From Jatrophihabitans cynanchi (GTDB lineage Bacteria > Actinomycetota > Actinomycetes > Mycobacteriales > Jatrophihabitantaceae): DNA of 64,000 bases. The stretch covers positions 3,162,001-3,226,000 of the forward strand of contig NZ_CP097463.1 in assembly GCF_027247405.1 (NCBI RefSeq), written 5' to 3'. The notes below the pieces were generated by a model. It saw nothing but the letters and a program-made list of their open reading frames with translations. It ran no database searches and was not told the DNA's origin. This document shows positions 21,625 to 30,234 of this stretch, piece after piece. Numbering within the stretch: position 1 is the first letter of the stretch; each line of letters starts with the position of its first letter. The translations under genes were made by a program, and so were the position numbers.

Positions 21625-22583
21625 CGTTCGCGTCCTCTCGGTCGTAGTCGTCCCGCCGGCAGCGGGGGAGCGGGCAACGGTGCGCCCGCGTCGCGTACAA
21701 CCCCGAAGCGCTCCTGGTTCATCCAGTCCGCACGCGCGGCCTCGATCTCGTCGTGGTCGCGCGCGAGGAAGTTCCACCACATCAGGATCCGTTCCTCGAA
21801 CGGGACGCCGCCGAGCAGCAACGCGCGCGCGCCGGCGGGGGCATGCAGCCGCAGGTCGCGCCGTCCGCAGCCGAGGTAGAGCATCGAGCCGACCGTCAGT
21901 GTCGCGTTCTCGACTGCCACCGAGCCGCTCATCGCGAGCAGGGCGTACTCGAAGCCGGGCTCCAGCGGCAGCAGCACCTCGCCGTCCGCGTCCAGCGCCA
22001 CATCGGCGCCGACCATCGGGGCATAGGTGCGGCCCGGCGAGACCGCGCCGGCCAGCTCGCCCATGATCACCGTGGTGCGGGCGCCGGGTTCGGTGAGCAC
22101 GGGCAGCATCGCGTGGTGATCCCACGCCGGTGCGACCGTCCTCGATCCGTCCGGCAGCGCCACCCACAGCTGGACGCCGTGCAGCAGCGCCGGGTGCGGC
22201 ACGGGGGAGCGCTCGGCGTGCGCGATGCCCACGCCGGCCGTCATCAGCCCGAGCTGGCCCGGGCTGATCAGCTGGTCGCTGCCGAGGCTGTCCTGGTGGT
22301 GCACCTCGCCGGCGAGCAGCCAGCTGACCGTCTGCAGCCCGCAGTGCGGGTGCGGCGGCACCTGCATGCCGGGCGACGTGCTGATGTCGTCCGGACCGTA
22401 GTGGTCGACGAAGCACCACGGCCCGACCAGGCGCCTGCCCAGGTTCGGCAGCAACCGGCGCACCTTGGTGCTCTCGCCGAGCAGCACCTCGCGGCCGGCG
22501 AACAGTTCGTGCACCGGCCGGATGGCGACGTCGGTCAACCCGCCGAGCGGTGTCAGCCCCGGCGTACGGTCGAGGTTGCTCAT
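21621..22583 (-). CDS. Pirin family protein
   Basis: Bicupin of 320 aa. The N-terminal cupin has metal-binding HPHCGLQTVSWLLAGEVHHQD (key residues His, His, His near VPPHPHCGLQ and Glu in the GEV segment) and PGQLGLMTAGVGIAHAERS. ATG at 22583 is preferred because residues upstream in the frame lack support. Pirins act as redox-sensing regulators or quercetinases; the role here is open. It is the first gene of a leftward operon with the F420-type reductase and is divergent from the acetyltransferase gene. Confidence 0.9.
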   Translation of the reverse strand: MSNLDRTPGLTPLGGLTDVAIRPVHELFAGREVLLGESTKVRRLLPNLGRRLVGPWCFVDHYGPDDISTSPGMQVPPHPHCGLQTVSWLLAGEVHHQDSLGSDQLISPGQLGLMTAGVGIAHAERSPVPHPALLHGVQLWVALPDGSRTVAPAWDHHAMLPVLTEPGARTTVIMGELAGAVSPGRTYAPMVGADVALDADGEVLLPLEPGFEYALLAMSGSVAVENATLTVGSMLYLGCGRRDLRLHAPAGARALLLGGVPFEERILMWWNFLARDHDEIEAARADWMNQERFGVVRDAGAPLPAPPLPAGRLRPRGRER

Positions 22584-22617
22584 ATCCCGACAGTAACGCC
22601 GTTCGAGGAGAGTGCCG

Positions 22618-22896
22618 ATGGCAACCGAGGTACGCCGCAACGACGAGGCCGGCCGTTACGAGATCACCGTCGACGGCGACGTCGCCGGCTTCGCCGCGTT
22701 CCACCCGGACGGCGATGTGCTGGTCTTCCCGCACACCGAGATCGACGAGCGCTACTCCGGGCAGGGGCTGGCCAAGGTCCTGATCGGACAAGCCTTGGGC
22801 GACGTGCGTGCGCGCGGCCTCACCATCGTGCCGACCTGCGAGTTCGTGCAGGGGTACCTGGAGAAGAACCCGCGGTACCAGGATCTGATCGCGTAG
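22618..22896 (+). CDS. Small GNAT-like acetyltransferase (COG2388)
   Basis: Compact N-acetyltransferase-like protein (92 aa) of the YidJ/NAT_SF_1 type. EVRRNDEAGRYEITVDGD, VFPHTEIDERYSGQGLAKVL (acetyl-CoA loop with Q/G-x-G-x-A) and IVPTCEFVQGYLEKNPRYQDL give the family pattern, including the Cys near the end. ATG at 22618 follows GAGGAG (22605-22610). Substrate unknown. It is divergent from pirin across 34 bases. Confidence 0.87.
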   Translation: MATEVRRNDEAGRYEITVDGDVAGFAAFHPDGDVLVFPHTEIDERYSGQGLAKVLIGQALGDVRARGLTIVPTCEFVQGYLEKNPRYQDLIA

Positions 22897-23346
22897 CCGC
22901 CGTCTCGAGCGCGCTCGCGGCGTCACGCAGCACACGCGGCTGTGGATGAAGGTGTGTGCGAGCCGGTGGAAAACCAGCGCAGCGGGGGATAACCCGTCCA
23001 CTTCTGTGGACGAGCGTGTGGACGAGCAAAACTTCTCGAAATTGCCCTCGATTGCCTATTGCGCAAGCAGATCGTGGTCAGTAGAAATACGTCATCGCTT
23101 CGGCGAGGAGTTCGAACCGGAGGCAACTTCGGGCGCAGGAGGACCGGGCAAGCGGGACTTCGGAGGATCGGGAAACCGGATCTTCGAAAGGAACGGGCGG
23201 CCGGGACTCGACGGGAACCGGGAGACCGGTGACCGGCGGGATCGGCAGTACGGGAGACCGGGGTGCCGAGCCACGGATTTCCACGCGGGGCGACGGTCGC
23301 GCAACGCACGCGCGCCGAGCGATCGGCGAGTGGTGCAGCGAGACAG
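22897..23346 (+). other. Gene-free region, possible structured RNA
   Basis: I find no convincing coding frame on either strand. About 23062-23092 has a promoter-like TTGCGC, 17 bases, TAGAAA. From about 23100 the sequence is rich in short GGGA/CCGG blocks that fold locally, for example GGATCGGGAAACCGGATC with a GAAA loop near 23168. Reading rightward it ends at the hairpin 23347-23385. A ncRNA of about 290 nt would fit; this is inference. Confidence 0.35.
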
Positions 23347-23385
23347 GACGAGGCCCCTCCATCTCATACATGGAGGGGCCTCGTC
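23347..23385. terminator. Strong hairpin terminator
   Basis: A perfect 16-base stem (23347-23362 with 23370-23385), 7-base loop, sequence GACGAGGCCCCTCCAT in the left arm, no U-tract. It can end leftward transcription from the acyl-CoA dehydrogenase operon and rightward transcription from the gene-free region. Confidence 0.85.
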
Positions 23386-23452
23386 TGCGTCTGGCTACCG
23401 ACAGTCTGTCGCGCCCGGCCCGTGATCGCCGGCAGCGACACGCCGCCGCGCC

Positions 23453-24661
23453 CTACTTCAGTTCGGTCGAGCTCTTGTTCAGCAGCCGGCGCGCGACGAT
23501 CAGCTGCTGGATCTGCTGGGTGCCCTCGAAGATGTCCAGGATCTTCGAATCGCGCGCCCACTTCTCCAGCAGCGCGCCCTCGCCGTAGCCGTACGCGCCG
23601 GCCAGTTCGACGCAGCGCAAGGTGATCTCCACGCCGACCCGGCCCGCCTTCGCCTTGGCCATCGAGGCCTGCAGCGAGTTCGGCTTGTTGTTGTCGGCCA
23701 TCCAGGTCGCCTGCAGCGTGAGCAGGTACGCCGCCTCCCAGTCGGCCTCCAGCTTCAAGAACTCCGCCGCCGCCGCGTGCTGCGTGAATACCGGCTGGTC
23801 GTAGTCGATCGGCACGCCGGCGTCGGCGAGCAGGTCGTGCAGTTCGTCCAGCGCCGCCCGGGCACATCCGACCGCCATGCCGGCAACCAGCGGACGGGTG
23901 TTGTCGAAGGTCTGCATGACGCCGGCAAAGCCCTGATCGGCCTCGATCTCCGCCGAACCCAGCAGGTTCTCCCGCGGTACCCGGCAGTCGGTGAACCGGA
24001 TCGTCGCGGTGTCCGACGCGCGGATCCCGAGCTTGTGCTCGAGCCGCTCGACCTGCATGCCGGGCGTGCCCTTCTCCACCACGAAGGACTTGATCGCGGC
24101 GCGGCCCTTGCTGCGGTCCAGCGAGGCCCAGACGACGACCGAGTCGCAGCGCCCGCCGGCCGTCACGAAGATCTTCTCGCCGTTGAGGACGTAGTGGTCC
24201 CCGTCCAGCACCGCGGTCGTCTGCACGGCGGCCGAGTCCGAGCCGAAGGACGGCTCGGTGATCGCCATGGCCGCCCACGTCTTGTCGAACCGCGCGTGCT
24301 GCTCGTCATTGGCGACCGACGCGATCGCGGCGTTGCCCAGTCCCTGGCGCGGCATCGACAGCACCATCGCGACATCGCCCCAGCACGCCTCGATGATCGA
24401 CAGCACCCCGGACATGTTGGTGCCGTTGCGGTTCCCGGTGTCGCCGCTCGCCTCGCGGCGCACCCCGCGCGCGCCGGTGCTCGCCTCGCCCGAGGCGTTC
24501 ATGCCGTCGATGAGCGAGGCGAGCATGTCCAGTTCCTTCGGGTACTCGTGCTCGCTCTGGTCGTACTTGCGCGAGATCGGCCGGAAGATCTCCTGGGACA
24601 CCTGCCGGGCCTGGTTCACGATCAGCGCGAACTTCTTCGGCACCTCGAGGTTGATCGTCAT
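23453..24661 (-). CDS. Acyl-CoA dehydrogenase (FadE23-like)
   Basis: FAD-dependent acyl-CoA dehydrogenase (402 aa). MAITEPSFGSDSAAVQT is the FAD/substrate signature, with GIRASDTATIRFTDCRVP and the catalytic Glu in DIFEGTQQIQQLIVARRLL. A hydrophilic stretch rich in Gly, Arg and Ser (about residues 56-84) precedes NMSGVLSIIEACWGDV. Order and type, a second dehydrogenase 55 bases upstream, resemble the mycobacterial fadE24-fadE23 pair from memory. The two may form a hetero-oligomer. Substrate unknown. Confidence 0.9.
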   Translation of the reverse strand: MTINLEVPKKFALIVNQARQVSQEIFRPISRKYDQSEHEYPKELDMLASLIDGMNASGEASTGARGVRREASGDTGNRNGTNMSGVLSIIEACWGDVAMVLSMPRQGLGNAAIASVANDEQHARFDKTWAAMAITEPSFGSDSAAVQTTAVLDGDHYVLNGEKIFVTAGGRCDSVVVWASLDRSKGRAAIKSFVVEKGTPGMQVERLEHKLGIRASDTATIRFTDCRVPRENLLGSAEIEADQGFAGVMQTFDNTRPLVAGMAVGCARAALDELHDLLADAGVPIDYDQPVFTQHAAAAEFLKLEADWEAAYLLTLQATWMADNNKPNSLQASMAKAKAGRVGVEITLRCVELAGAYGYGEGALLEKWARDSKILDIFEGTQQIQQLIVARRLLNKSSTELK

Positions 24662-24716
24662 GCGGGGCCCCCGCGAAAGTGCGTAGCGTTCTGTGCAGAG
24701 CAGTTTCCTGAGGTGT

Positions 24717-26060
24717 TCATACGAGCACCACGCCTTCCATCACGCCGGCCGCGCGCAGGTCGCGGTACCAGCGCTCCACCGGATGTTCCTTCACATACCC
24801 GTGCCCGCCGAGCAACTGCACCCCGTTGCTGCCGATCTGCATGCCGTACTCGGACGTGAGCCGCCGAGCCAGCGCGCTCTCGCGGGCGAACGGCAGACCC
24901 TGCTCGGCGCGCGCGGCCGCCCGCAGCGTCACCAGCCGGGCGCCCTCGAGCTCGATGCCGATGTTCGCGACCATGAAGGCGACCGCCTGCCGGTGGCTGA
25001 TCGGCTCGCCGAATGCCTGCCGCTCGTTGACGTACGGGATCACGTAGTCCAGCACGGCCCGGCACGTACCCAACGCCAGCGCCGCCCACCCGATCCGGCC
25101 CAGCCGGATGCAGTCGCCGTAGGCCCGTGCGTCGCCGAGCACGGCCGTTTCCGGCACCTGCACCTCGTCCAGCACCAGCCGGCCCATGCGGGCGGCCCGC
25201 AGGCCCATCGCCGGTTCGGACTCGATCTGCACACCGCGCGACGAGGACTCGACGAGGAGCAGGGCGGGGGCGCCGTCCAGCATCGCGCCGACGACGAACA
25301 GTTCGGCACTGTCGGCGCGCGGCACCAGCGACTTCACCCCGTCGAGGACGAAACCGCCCGGCACCCGCCGGGCCACCGTCCGCAGTGCGAACGGGTTGAA
25401 CAGCACGTGCGGTTCCAGCACGGCGACGGCGGCGGCGAGCGGACCGTTCTCCCCGCCCTTAACGAAGGACGGCAGGTAGCCGGCCTGCTGGTCGGCGTCG
25501 CCCCACAGCGTGAGCGCGGTGCTGACCGCGGCGGGGGCGAGGCACGCCACCGCCAGCCCCATGTCCCCGTGCGCGAGCGCCTCGTTCACCAGGACGCCGG
25601 TGGTGACGGACCGCTCGCCGCCGAACCCGCCGAGCGATTCGGGCACGGTGAGCTGGCCGACCCCGAGCTCGTCGACCGCGCGCGCGAGCAGCGGCGCCGG
25701 AGCCGCGCAGTCCTGGTCGGCGGCGGCCGCGGCCGGACGAAGCTGTTCGGCGGCGAACTCGGCGCTCGCCTGCGCGATCATCGCCTGCTCGTCGGTGGGC
25801 GTCAGGTCGAACAGCGCCCGCTCGGGCGCCACCGCGGGCCGCTCGGGCGTGCCGTGCCCGCCGGGCCGCGCCGGCGCGGCGAAACGGCGGTTGGCGGCGC
25901 CGACGGCACGAAAGCCGGTGCGGGTGGCCTGGTACACGGCCCGCTCGGCGGGCTTGCGCAGCTTGAGCCGGTCGATGAGGCCGGCACCGGCGAGCTTGTT
26001 CAGCGCGGCGAGCCCGAGGCCCATCGCATCGCGTGGGCGGGTGCTGCGGCGGGTCGGCAT
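24717..26060 (-). CDS. Acyl-CoA dehydrogenase (FadE24-like)
   Basis: Acyl-CoA dehydrogenase family protein (447 aa) with an N-terminal extension of about 85 residues (LGLAALNKLAGAGLIDRLKLR) before the core LTPTDEQAMIAQASAEFAAE. Core blocks VPESLGGFGGERSV, ARMGRLVLDEVQVPE and GSNGVQLLGGHGYVKEHPVE are present. The sequence ends soon after GVMEGVVLV, retaining the usual Glu position but with a short tail. First gene of the leftward operon with the FadE23-like gene. Both may act together in acyl or sterol side-chain oxidation. Confidence 0.88.
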   Translation of the reverse strand: MPTRRSTRPRDAMGLGLAALNKLAGAGLIDRLKLRKPAERAVYQATRTGFRAVGAANRRFAAPARPGGHGTPERPAVAPERALFDLTPTDEQAMIAQASAEFAAEQLRPAAAAADQDCAAPAPLLARAVDELGVGQLTVPESLGGFGGERSVTTGVLVNEALAHGDMGLAVACLAPAAVSTALTLWGDADQQAGYLPSFVKGGENGPLAAAVAVLEPHVLFNPFALRTVARRVPGGFVLDGVKSLVPRADSAELFVVGAMLDGAPALLLVESSSRGVQIESEPAMGLRAARMGRLVLDEVQVPETAVLGDARAYGDCIRLGRIGWAALALGTCRAVLDYVIPYVNERQAFGEPISHRQAVAFMVANIGIELEGARLVTLRAAARAEQGLPFARESALARRLTSEYGMQIGSNGVQLLGGHGYVKEHPVERWYRDLRAAGVMEGVVLV

Positions 26061-26124
26061 GGCGGCTCCCGGTGATGATCGGCGGCGTTCTCGTTGTGTG
26101 GTACGCGATGTCGTAGATACAAGT

Positions 26125-26136
26125 TACCCGCGAGTA
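26125..26136. promoter_or_regulatory. Palindromic candidate operator
   Basis: TACCCGCGAGTA matches its own reverse complement at 10 of 12 bases and lies 65 bases upstream of the dehydrogenase operon start, in the divergent gap. TetR regulators of fatty-acid genes use operators of this type; the regulator is not in the window. Confidence 0.35.
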
Positions 26137-26250
26137 GTGGCACTGCCAACGCGGCGCGACCGATTGTGTCGACCGGCACGGCTGCGGGAACCCCGCTCCG
26201 GTCGGCTACGTTGAGCAGGAGTAAGTGCGAGAGAACAGGAGGCCCGGCAC

Positions 26251-27027
26251 ATGGCAGAGAACCCGGTCATCAGGAACTTCGGCAAAGCGACCGGCGCCAC
26301 GCCGTCCGCCGTCGACCTGCAGAAGATGTACGACCAGCCGGCATACGCCGGGCCGCGTGCGGGCCAGCGCTACCTCACGCTCGACGACGTCGTGCAGCGC
26401 ACCGGCGCGATGCTGTTCGTGCTGCTCGCCGCCGGCACCGTCTCGTGGGTGGCACTGCCGACCAACCTGACGGCTCCGGTGCTCATCGTCTCGCTCATGG
26501 GCGGGCTGGGGCTGGGCCTGTACATGGCGTTCAAGCAGGTGGCCAACGCCCCGCTCGCGCTGCTGTACTCGGCGTTGCAGGGCGTGCTGCTCGGCGGCAT
26601 CAGCCGCGCGTTCGAGCACGCCTACAACGGCATCGTGATCCAGGCGATCACCGGCACCGTGATGGTCGCCGCCGGCATGCTGTTCGTCTACAAGATCGGC
26701 GCGATCCGGGTCACGCCCAAGTTCACCCGCGTGGTCGTCGGTGCGACCATCGGCGTCTTCGGCCTGATGCTGGTCAACCTGGTCTCCTACCTGTTCAGCT
26801 CCGACGGCCTGGGGCTGCGCAGCGGCGGAGTCATCGCGATCGTGTTCAGCCTGGTCTGCATCGTCATCGCCTCGATGAACCTGGTCATGGACTTCGACAT
26901 GATCGAGCGCGGCATCCGCAACGGCGCCGACCAGAAGTTCGCCTGGTACGCCGCGTTCGGCCTGGTCGTGACGCTGATCTGGCTGTACATCGAGATCCTG
27001 CGGCTGCTCAGCTACCTGCGCGACTGA
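26251..27027 (+). CDS. Bax inhibitor-1/YccA family membrane protein
   Basis: Integral membrane protein (258 aa) with about seven membrane segments after a soluble N-terminus (VIRNFGKATGATPSAVDLQ). Its family features include PLALLYSALQGVLLGGIS, ASMNLVMDFDMIERGIRNGA and FAWYAAFGLVVTLIWLYIEILRLL, containing the conserved acidic pair (D, E). Bacterial members act as pH-sensitive calcium leak channels or FtsH modulators; the actual role is unknown. ATG at 26251 follows AGGAGG. The gene ends at a strong terminator. Confidence 0.92.
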   Translation: MAENPVIRNFGKATGATPSAVDLQKMYDQPAYAGPRAGQRYLTLDDVVQRTGAMLFVLLAAGTVSWVALPTNLTAPVLIVSLMGGLGLGLYMAFKQVANAPLALLYSALQGVLLGGISRAFEHAYNGIVIQAITGTVMVAAGMLFVYKIGAIRVTPKFTRVVVGATIGVFGLMLVNLVSYLFSSDGLGLRSGGVIAIVFSLVCIVIASMNLVMDFDMIERGIRNGADQKFAWYAAFGLVVTLIWLYIEILRLLSYLRD

Positions 27028-27052
27028 CGCCGAACCCTACTGCGCATCGTCG

Positions 27053-27085
27053 ATGAGGGCGGGCCCCGCGGGGGCCCGCCCTCAT
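27053..27085. terminator. Bidirectional hairpin terminator
   Basis: Fifteen-base perfect stem ATGAGGGCGGGCCCC (27053-27067) with 27071-27085, loop GCG. It lies between the convergent Bax-inhibitor-like and thiolase genes and can serve both. Confidence 0.9.
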
Positions 27086-27196
27086 TCATGTGCTGCGACT
27101 TCCGGACACTCCCCCACGGATGCCCGGACGCGCGCACCGGACCAACGAGCGCGGTCCGGCGCGGTTACGCGGTAGGCGGTGGCGTGCCCGGTGCGG

Positions 27197-28417
27197 TCAG
27201 GACAGCCGCTCGATGACCATGGCCATGCCCTGGCCGCCACCGACGCACATCGTCTCCAGGCCGAACTGCTTGTCATGCGCCTGCAGCGAGTTGATCAACG
27301 TCGTGGTGATGCGCGCGCCGGTCATGCCGAACGGGTGGCCGACCGCGATGGCGCCGCCGTTGACGTTCAGCCGGTCCATCTCGATGCCGAGCTCGCGCTG
27401 TGACGGCAGCACCTGCGCGGCGAACGCCTCGTTGATCTCGACCAGGTCGATGTCGCCGATGCTCATGCCCGCGTGCGCCAGTGCGCGCCGTGACGCCTCG
27501 ACCGGGCCGAGCCCCATGATCTCGGGCGAGAGCCCGGAGACGCCGGTGGCGACGATGCGCGCGAGCGGCGTGAGCCCCAGCTCGGCGGCCTTGGTGTCGC
27601 TCATGATGATCACCGCGGCGGCGCCGTCGTTGAGCGGGCAGCAGTTTCCGGCCGTCACGCGGCCGTCCGGGCGGAACACCGGCTTGAGCTGGGAGACCGC
27701 CTCGTAGGTGACCCCGGCGCGGGGCCCGTCGTCGGCGGAGACCACGGTGCCGTCCGGCAGCGTGATCGGGGTGATGTCACGCGCCCAGAAGCCGTTCTTG
27801 ATCGCCTCCTCGGCCAGGTTCTGCGACCGGACGCCGAAGTGGTCCATGTCCTCGCGGCTGACGTCCTTGAAGCGGGCCACGTTCTCGGCGGTCTGCCCCA
27901 TCGCGATGTAGACGTCCGGCACGTTGCCGTCCTCGCGCGGGTCGCGCCACGAGTCGCTGCCGCTCTCGGCGACCTTGGCGGTGCGCGCCTCGGCGTCGGC
28001 GAAGCGCGGGTTGTGCGTGTTCGGCCAGCCGTCGGCGTTGCCGTTCGCGTAGCGCGAGACGGTCTCGACGCCGGCAGAGATGAACACGTCGCCCTCGCCG
28101 GCCTTGATCGCGTGGAACGCCATCCGGGACGTCTGCAGCGACGAGGAGCAGTACCGCTGGACGGTGGTGCCGGGCAGGAAGTCGTAGCCGAGCTGGACGG
28201 CGACCACGCGGCCGATGTTGAAGCCGGATTCGCCGCCGGGCTGCCCGCAGCCCATCATCAGGTCGTCGATGTCGTGCGGGTCCAGCGCGGGCACCTTGTC
28301 CAGCGCGGCCCGCACGATCTGGGTGGCCAGCTCGTCCGGACGGATCGTCGCCAGCGAGCCCTTCACGGCACGGCCGATCGGCGAGCGGGCGGTGGAGACG
28401 ATCACGGCTTCGGACAT
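27197..28417 (-). CDS. Acetyl-CoA acyltransferase (thiolase)
   Basis: Thiolase (406 aa) catalysing thiolytic cleavage of 3-ketoacyl-CoA in beta-oxidation. Nucleophile Cys in VQRYCSSSLQT, VEINEAFAAQVL, base His in NVNGGAIAVGHPFGMTGAR, and second Cys in CVGGGQGMAMVIE. ATG at 28417 is followed by the standard SEAVIVSTARSPIGRAVKG. It is third in a leftward run with the SGNH genes, as in mycobacteria where a fadA gene neighbours SGNH and cbs genes. Degradative rather than biosynthetic role inferred from context. Confidence 0.93.
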   Translation of the reverse strand: MSEAVIVSTARSPIGRAVKGSLATIRPDELATQIVRAALDKVPALDPHDIDDLMMGCGQPGGESGFNIGRVVAVQLGYDFLPGTTVQRYCSSSLQTSRMAFHAIKAGEGDVFISAGVETVSRYANGNADGWPNTHNPRFADAEARTAKVAESGSDSWRDPREDGNVPDVYIAMGQTAENVARFKDVSREDMDHFGVRSQNLAEEAIKNGFWARDITPITLPDGTVVSADDGPRAGVTYEAVSQLKPVFRPDGRVTAGNCCPLNDGAAAVIIMSDTKAAELGLTPLARIVATGVSGLSPEIMGLGPVEASRRALAHAGMSIGDIDLVEINEAFAAQVLPSQRELGIEMDRLNVNGGAIAVGHPFGMTGARITTTLINSLQAHDKQFGLETMCVGGGQGMAMVIERLS

Positions 28418-28477
28418 TGCAGGACTCCTCGACGTCGGCAGGCTTGCCGCCGATCGTGCCATTTGGCCCGCGCGGTG

Positions 28478-29521
28478 TCAGTCGGCGGTGGTCGGGGTCA
28501 CCTCGGTCGCGGCACCCTCGCCGGCCTCGGGCACCCGGCGCGCGTGGCGCCGGCGCAGCTGGGCCACCGGCCCGCGGCGGGTGAGCGCGCCGCCGCGCGA
28601 CGGCGCGGGCGCGACCTCGCTGCCGGGCCGGGCGGCAGCCTGGGCGGCGGCCTTGGCGACCGGCTTGGGGCGCCGGGTGGTGAACGCGCTGGCCGACCGG
28701 GCCCGGGTGCGCAGGCCCAGGGCGTCCAGGCAGGAGGGCAGCAGCGCCTTGGACGCCTCCGCGTAACCCGCCGCCGAGGGGTGGAAGCGGTCCTCGGCGA
28801 ACAGGTCGAGCCGGGTCGCGAACAACGGACCGAGCAGGTCGCCGAGGGACACCGTCCGCCCGCCCGCCCGCACCACGGCGATCGTCTGGGCGGCGGCCAT
28901 CTGGCGGGACAGGTGCCGCGCGTACCAGCGCAGCGGCTGCGGCAGCGGGCGGATCGTGCCTAGATCGGGACAGGTGCCGACCACGACCTGTATGCCGTCG
29001 GCCTTCAGCCGCCGCACCGCCTGTTCCAGGTAGTGCACCGGACCCGACGGGCGGCGCCCCTCGGTGACGTCGTTCGCCCCGATCATCACGATCGCCAGCT
29101 CGGGCCGGATGTGCCGGGCCAGCCGCTCCAGCTGCTCGCCCAGATCCCGGGACTCCGCGCCGACGACCGCCACGTTGGTGACGTGGACCGGGCGCCGCGC
29201 CGCCGCCGAGATGCCGATGGCGAGCTGGGCGGCCGGCGTCTCGCGGTCGCGTGCCGCGCCGTAACCGGCGGCGGTGGAGTCGCCCAGCAGCGCGATGCGG
29301 ATCGGCGGCCGCAGCCGGCTCACCCCGGCGGCCGCCCAGGTGGTGTCGTGCGAGACGGGCGGGTCGGTCACGGCCACCGGGATGCGGCGGCGCGCCAGCT
29401 TCGTCTCGCCGAACATCACGCCCACGAGCGCGGCGCCGCCGAGGGCGCCCAGCGCGCCGATGCCGCCACCGCCGTAGGCCGCCGCGGTGGCGATCCGCTT
29501 CGCCTTGCTCGCCCGACTCAC
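28478..29521 (-). CDS. SGNH/GDSL hydrolase, membrane anchored
   Basis: Esterase/lipase-like protein (347 aa). Basic start, then a hydrophobic segment (about residues 10-38, AYGGGGIGALGALGGAALVGV) as signal anchor. Block I LLGDSTAAGYGA has the catalytic Ser; block III VMIGANDVTEG has the Asn; block V FAEDRFHPSAAGY has Asp and His. A basic Ala-rich tail follows (about residues 245-347). GTG at 29521 is chosen because upstream in-frame codons lie in a family C repeat. Homologous position to the exported SGNH protein between fadA and cbs in mycobacteria. Confidence 0.88.
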   Translation of the reverse strand: MSRASKAKRIATAAAYGGGGIGALGALGGAALVGVMFGETKLARRRIPVAVTDPPVSHDTTWAAAGVSRLRPPIRIALLGDSTAAGYGAARDRETPAAQLAIGISAAARRPVHVTNVAVVGAESRDLGEQLERLARHIRPELAIVMIGANDVTEGRRPSGPVHYLEQAVRRLKADGIQVVVGTCPDLGTIRPLPQPLRWYARHLSRQMAAAQTIAVVRAGGRTVSLGDLLGPLFATRLDLFAEDRFHPSAAGYAEASKALLPSCLDALGLRTRARSASAFTTRRPKPVAKAAAQAAARPGSEVAPAPSRGGALTRRGPVAQLRRRHARRVPEAGEGAATEVTPTTAD

Positions 29522-29542
29522 TCGGCATCCTTCCCGGCCGCG

Positions 29543-29600
29543 GACCCGATCGTGCAACCGGCCGCGGCCTCAGAGCGCAGCCGGGTGCACGATCGGGTCA
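29543..29600. repeat. Family C palindromic element (copy 3)
   Basis: Perfect 14-base arms GACCCGATCGTGCA (29543-29556) and 29586-29599, with a GCCGCGGCC-rich centre. Read on the minus strand it starts with the TGA stop of the upstream SGNH-like gene (29600-29598). Confidence 0.85.
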
Positions 29601-30119
29601 GGTGTCTGCGACCGAGGTTAACAGCGTCCGGTCCGGGGCGAACAGGGGAGCGAGCGCCGCATGCAGCGCCGGCGGGCAGCCGAGCGCCACCTCGGCGCCG
29701 AGCAGTTGCAGTCGGTGGACGGCGAGCGCGAGCTGCCGGACCGATCGGCAGGCGGACCGGTGGCGCAGGTCGCCGATCACGATCACGGCGACGTCCGGGA
29801 CGAACGCGAGCAGCCGCTGCAGCTGGCCGCGCAGAGCCTCGGGGCCGGCGCCGCGGGCGGACACGTTGCGGACCCGCACCGGGCGGTCCCACTGCCGGGA
29901 CACCCGCAGCGCGAGCCGGGCAGCTCTGCTCGCGCCGGCAGCCTCGGTGGCCGCCGTGCCGTCAGGCACGGCAGAGCCGGCGAAGGCGAGGGAGCCGCCC
30001 AGCAGCGCGAGGCGGACCGGCTCGCCGTTCGCGGCGACGCCCGGTGCGCGCAGGGTCAGCCCGTCACAGGCCGGCCCGCAGTCCGCGAACCGCCGCAGTG
30101 CCACCCGTGCGATCGTCAT
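29598..30119 (-). CDS. Degenerate SGNH-like protein
   Basis: Protein of 173 aa that looks like a decayed or diverged relative of the SGNH gene downstream. LALLGGSLAFAG occupies block I (Ser kept, Asp of GDS lost) and VIVIGDLRHRS occupies block III (Asn of GAND lost). It stops before the D-x-x-H block. Hydrolase activity is unlikely. ATG at 30119 opens a plausible frame MTIARVALRRFAD. The stop TGA is supplied by a family C element. Could be a non-enzymatic partner or a relic. Confidence 0.6.
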   Translation of the reverse strand: MTIARVALRRFADCGPACDGLTLRAPGVAANGEPVRLALLGGSLAFAGSAVPDGTAATEAAGASRAARLALRVSRQWDRPVRVRNVSARGAGPEALRGQLQRLLAFVPDVAVIVIGDLRHRSACRSVRQLALAVHRLQLLGAEVALGCPPALHAALAPLFAPDRTLLTSVADT

Positions 30120-30190
30120 GGCCGGCCTCCTCCGACGCGCCCCGCATTCACACGCACTATCGGCACCGGTTCGCACCATGAGAACGACCA

Positions 30191-30224
30191 GGGACACGAA
30201 CTACTGGGGGACACGAACTACTAG
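30191..30224. repeat. Two-copy 17-bp direct repeat
   Basis: GGGACACGAACTACTGG (30191-30207) is followed directly by GGGACACGAACTACTAG (30208-30224). It lies in the divergent gap just upstream of cbs and may include its promoter or a regulator site. Confidence 0.6.
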
Positions 30225-30234
30225 GGTCGCGCTC

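Noticed and set aside
22946-23425. Plus-strand frame of 159 codons in the gene-free region
   Set aside because: It runs through the terminator hairpin, lacks a ribosome-binding site and has an Arg/Gly-rich composition without any domain.
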